Below, in pieces: positions 4,570 through 5,458 of a DNA stretch of 5,458 nt. Made by a program: the position numbers and the translations under genes. The stretch comes from an uncultured Lachnospiraceae bacterium (GTDB taxonomy: Bacteria > Bacillota > Clostridia > Lachnospirales > Lachnospiraceae), in assembly GCA_947176785.1 (NCBI GenBank), contig CAMWSA010000279.1, forward strand, positions 1 to 5,458, in the 5' to 3' direction. Numbering within the stretch: the first letter of the stretch is position 1; each line of letters opens with the position of its first letter. Under the pieces are notes generated by a model that made no database searches, was not told the DNA's origin, and worked only from the letters and a program-made list of their open reading frames with translations.

Positions 4570-5223
4570 ATGGAACTACGAGTGGATAATGACGACGGAA
4601 TTGACAGTTGGAAGGAGGTTAATCTGGTATATAATGCGGCGCTGAAACAGGTGGAGACCAAGATAGAGATTTTGAATGACGAGTTTCAGCATGTGCATCG
4701 GTACAATCCAATTGAGCACATTAAAGCAAGGATCAAGACGCCGGAGAGCATTGTCAAGAAGCTGAAGCGCCATGGCTATGAGTCTACTATTGATAATATG
4801 GTAAGGCATATCAATGACATTGCGGGGATCCGGATTATCTGTTCCTTCACCTCTGACATTTACCGGATTGCGGAGATGCTCAGGCAGCAGAAGGACATCC
4901 AGGTGGTTGCGATAAAGGATTATATCACATACCCCAAGGCCAGCGGGTATAAGAGTTACCACATGATTGTCACCGTGCCCGTGTATCTGTCGGACCGCAT
5001 TGTGGATACCAAGGTGGAGATCCAGATTCGGACAGTCGCCATGGATTTCTGGGCCAGCCTGGAGCATAAGATCCATTATAAATTTGAGGGAGACGCTCCT
5101 GAACATATTAAGAACGAACTGGTGGAGTGCGCCAAACTGGTGTCGGATCTTGATATCCGGATGCTGTCTTTGAATGAGGAGATCCTGGCTATAAGTAAGG
5201 CAAAGAATTCCCCGGCGGTATAG
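4570..5223 (+). CDS. Small alarmone synthetase, GTP pyrophosphokinase (RelQ/YjbM-like)
   Basis: A 217-residue cytosolic enzyme that transfers pyrophosphate from ATP to GDP or GTP to make ppGpp or pppGpp, the stringent-response signals. It is a lone RelA/SpoT synthetase domain, without the HD hydrolase, TGS or ACT domains of long Rel proteins, and its length matches B. subtilis YjbM (about 211). Motifs in order are RIKTPESIVKKL (54-65), DIAGIRIIC (83-91), KDYITYPKASGYKSYH (116-131), VEIQIRT (149-155) and WASLEHKIHYK (161-171). D83 and E150 match the catalytic acids I recall as D72 and E139 in B. subtilis SAS1, at a constant offset of 11, so the site looks intact. The C-terminal helix (176-210) would support oligomerisation. 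RelQ rather than RelP is a guess from overall resemblance. It appears monocistronic. Having no hydrolase domain, it should rely on a long Rel protein elsewhere for alarmone breakdown. Confidence 0.95.
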   Translation: MELRVDNDDGIDSWKEVNLVYNAALKQVETKIEILNDEFQHVHRYNPIEHIKARIKTPESIVKKLKRHGYESTIDNMVRHINDIAGIRIICSFTSDIYRIAEMLRQQKDIQVVAIKDYITYPKASGYKSYHMIVTVPVYLSDRIVDTKVEIQIRTVAMDFWASLEHKIHYKFEGDAPEHIKNELVECAKLVSDLDIRMLSLNEEILAISKAKNSPAV

Positions 5224-5265
5224 CTTCTGCCCTGGCGCATGCAGGAAACCCGTATAATGAGGAGT

Positions 5266-5291
5266 GCCCAGACACCTTACGATGTCTGGGC
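5266..5291 (+). terminator. Stem-loop after the alarmone synthetase gene, possible terminator
   Basis: GCCCAGACA (5266-5274) pairs perfectly with TGTCTGGGC (5283-5291) around an 8-nt loop, 42 nt after the stop codon. The position suits a terminator, but the sequence after it (TATTATGAAAA) is only a weak U tract. It may be a poor terminator, a 3'-end stabiliser or part of a structured RNA. Confidence 0.5.
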
Positions 5292-5316
5292 TATTATGAA
5301 AAAATTAGCAATTATG

Positions 5317-5355
5317 CGGTATTGGTAAGTCGTCTGACTTGAGAATAGTATACCG
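5317..5355 (+). other. Nested two-part stem-loop, possible structured RNA
   Basis: CGGTAT (5317-5322) pairs with ATACCG (5350-5355). Inside it AAGTC (5327-5331) pairs with GACTT (5336-5340) around GTCT, leaving an uneven internal loop. It follows the 9-bp hairpin by 25 nt. It could belong to a small RNA or to the leader of a gene beyond the window; it matches no RNA family that I recognise. Confidence 0.35.
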
Positions 5356-5458
5356 ATTAAATATGAACAAAATATGAATACAGTGTAAAGGTTTGGTGAA
5401 TCTTACAAAAAGGAAATTCTATTATACGGAAATATATGCATGTTGCATAATTATAGAG

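Larger units (their letters stand above)
5224..5458. other. Intergenic end of window, no convincing gene
   Basis: No supported coding region lies in these 235 nt. They contain the stem-loops at 5266-5291 and 5317-5355, and a short dyad TATGCAtgtTGCATA (5435-5449). From GTG 5396 a frame stays open to the window edge (about 21 codons) behind a weak AAAGG, which is too little to call. The AT-rich end looks like the promoter region of a gene beyond the window. Confidence 0.55.

Noticed and set aside
5296..5328. Ten-codon frame (MKKLAIMRYW) after the stem-loop, considered as a leader peptide
   Set aside because: It has no ribosome binding site and no biased codon run typical of attenuation; such short frames are expected by chance.

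Overview
The window looks like chromosomal DNA from a Clostridia member, most likely Lachnospiraceae (Bacillota). The reasons are strong GGAGG-type ribosome binding sites before nearly every gene, moderate GC with AT-rich intergenic regions, a eukaryotic-type (UDPGP family) nucleotide-sugar pyrophosphorylase next to galE, and a small cytosolic protein of a kind I associate with that family. The first ~41 bases are not biological: positions 8-41 match the Nextera/Tn5 read-2 adapter at 32 of 34 positions, so genomic sequence effectively starts near base 42.

Layout. (1) 145-2606, + strand: a UDPGP-family UTP:sugar-1-phosphate uridylyltransferase, then a 218-nt leader with two strong inverted repeats, then galE, closed by an intrinsic terminator at 2639-2677. 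(2) 2802-3065, + strand: an unrecognised 87-residue protein with an excellent ribosome binding site. (3) 3139-3789, - strand: a seven-helix hemolysin III/TrhA (PAQR) membrane protein. Its upstream region at 3859-3926 holds two sigma-A-like promoters interleaved with three dyads that each have a 3-nt centre. (4) 3978-4244, - strand: an 88-residue conserved-looking hypothetical protein with its own terminator. Its leader carries a 17-nt repeat twice, each copy self-complementary. (5) 4570-5223, + strand: a single-domain (p)ppGpp synthetase (small alarmone synthetase), transcribed divergently from (4). (6) 5224-5458: no convincing gene, but two stable stem-loops.

How the genes may work together. 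The pyrophosphorylase makes a UDP-sugar and GalE epimerises it at C4. Two details point toward N-acetylhexosamines as well as glucose/galactose. The pyrophosphorylase carries a UAP-like FAPIKN motif. GalE has Cys at residue 299, the position equivalent to the Tyr299 gate of E. coli GalE, which predicts a pocket wide enough for UDP-GlcNAc/UDP-GalNAc. The other genes are separate transcription units with no evident functional link to this pair.

I see no CRISPR array, tRNA, rRNA, insertion sequence, phage gene or defence system. The most interesting material is regulatory: the operator array before the hemolysin III gene, the galE leader, and the duplicated dyad before the 88-residue gene.
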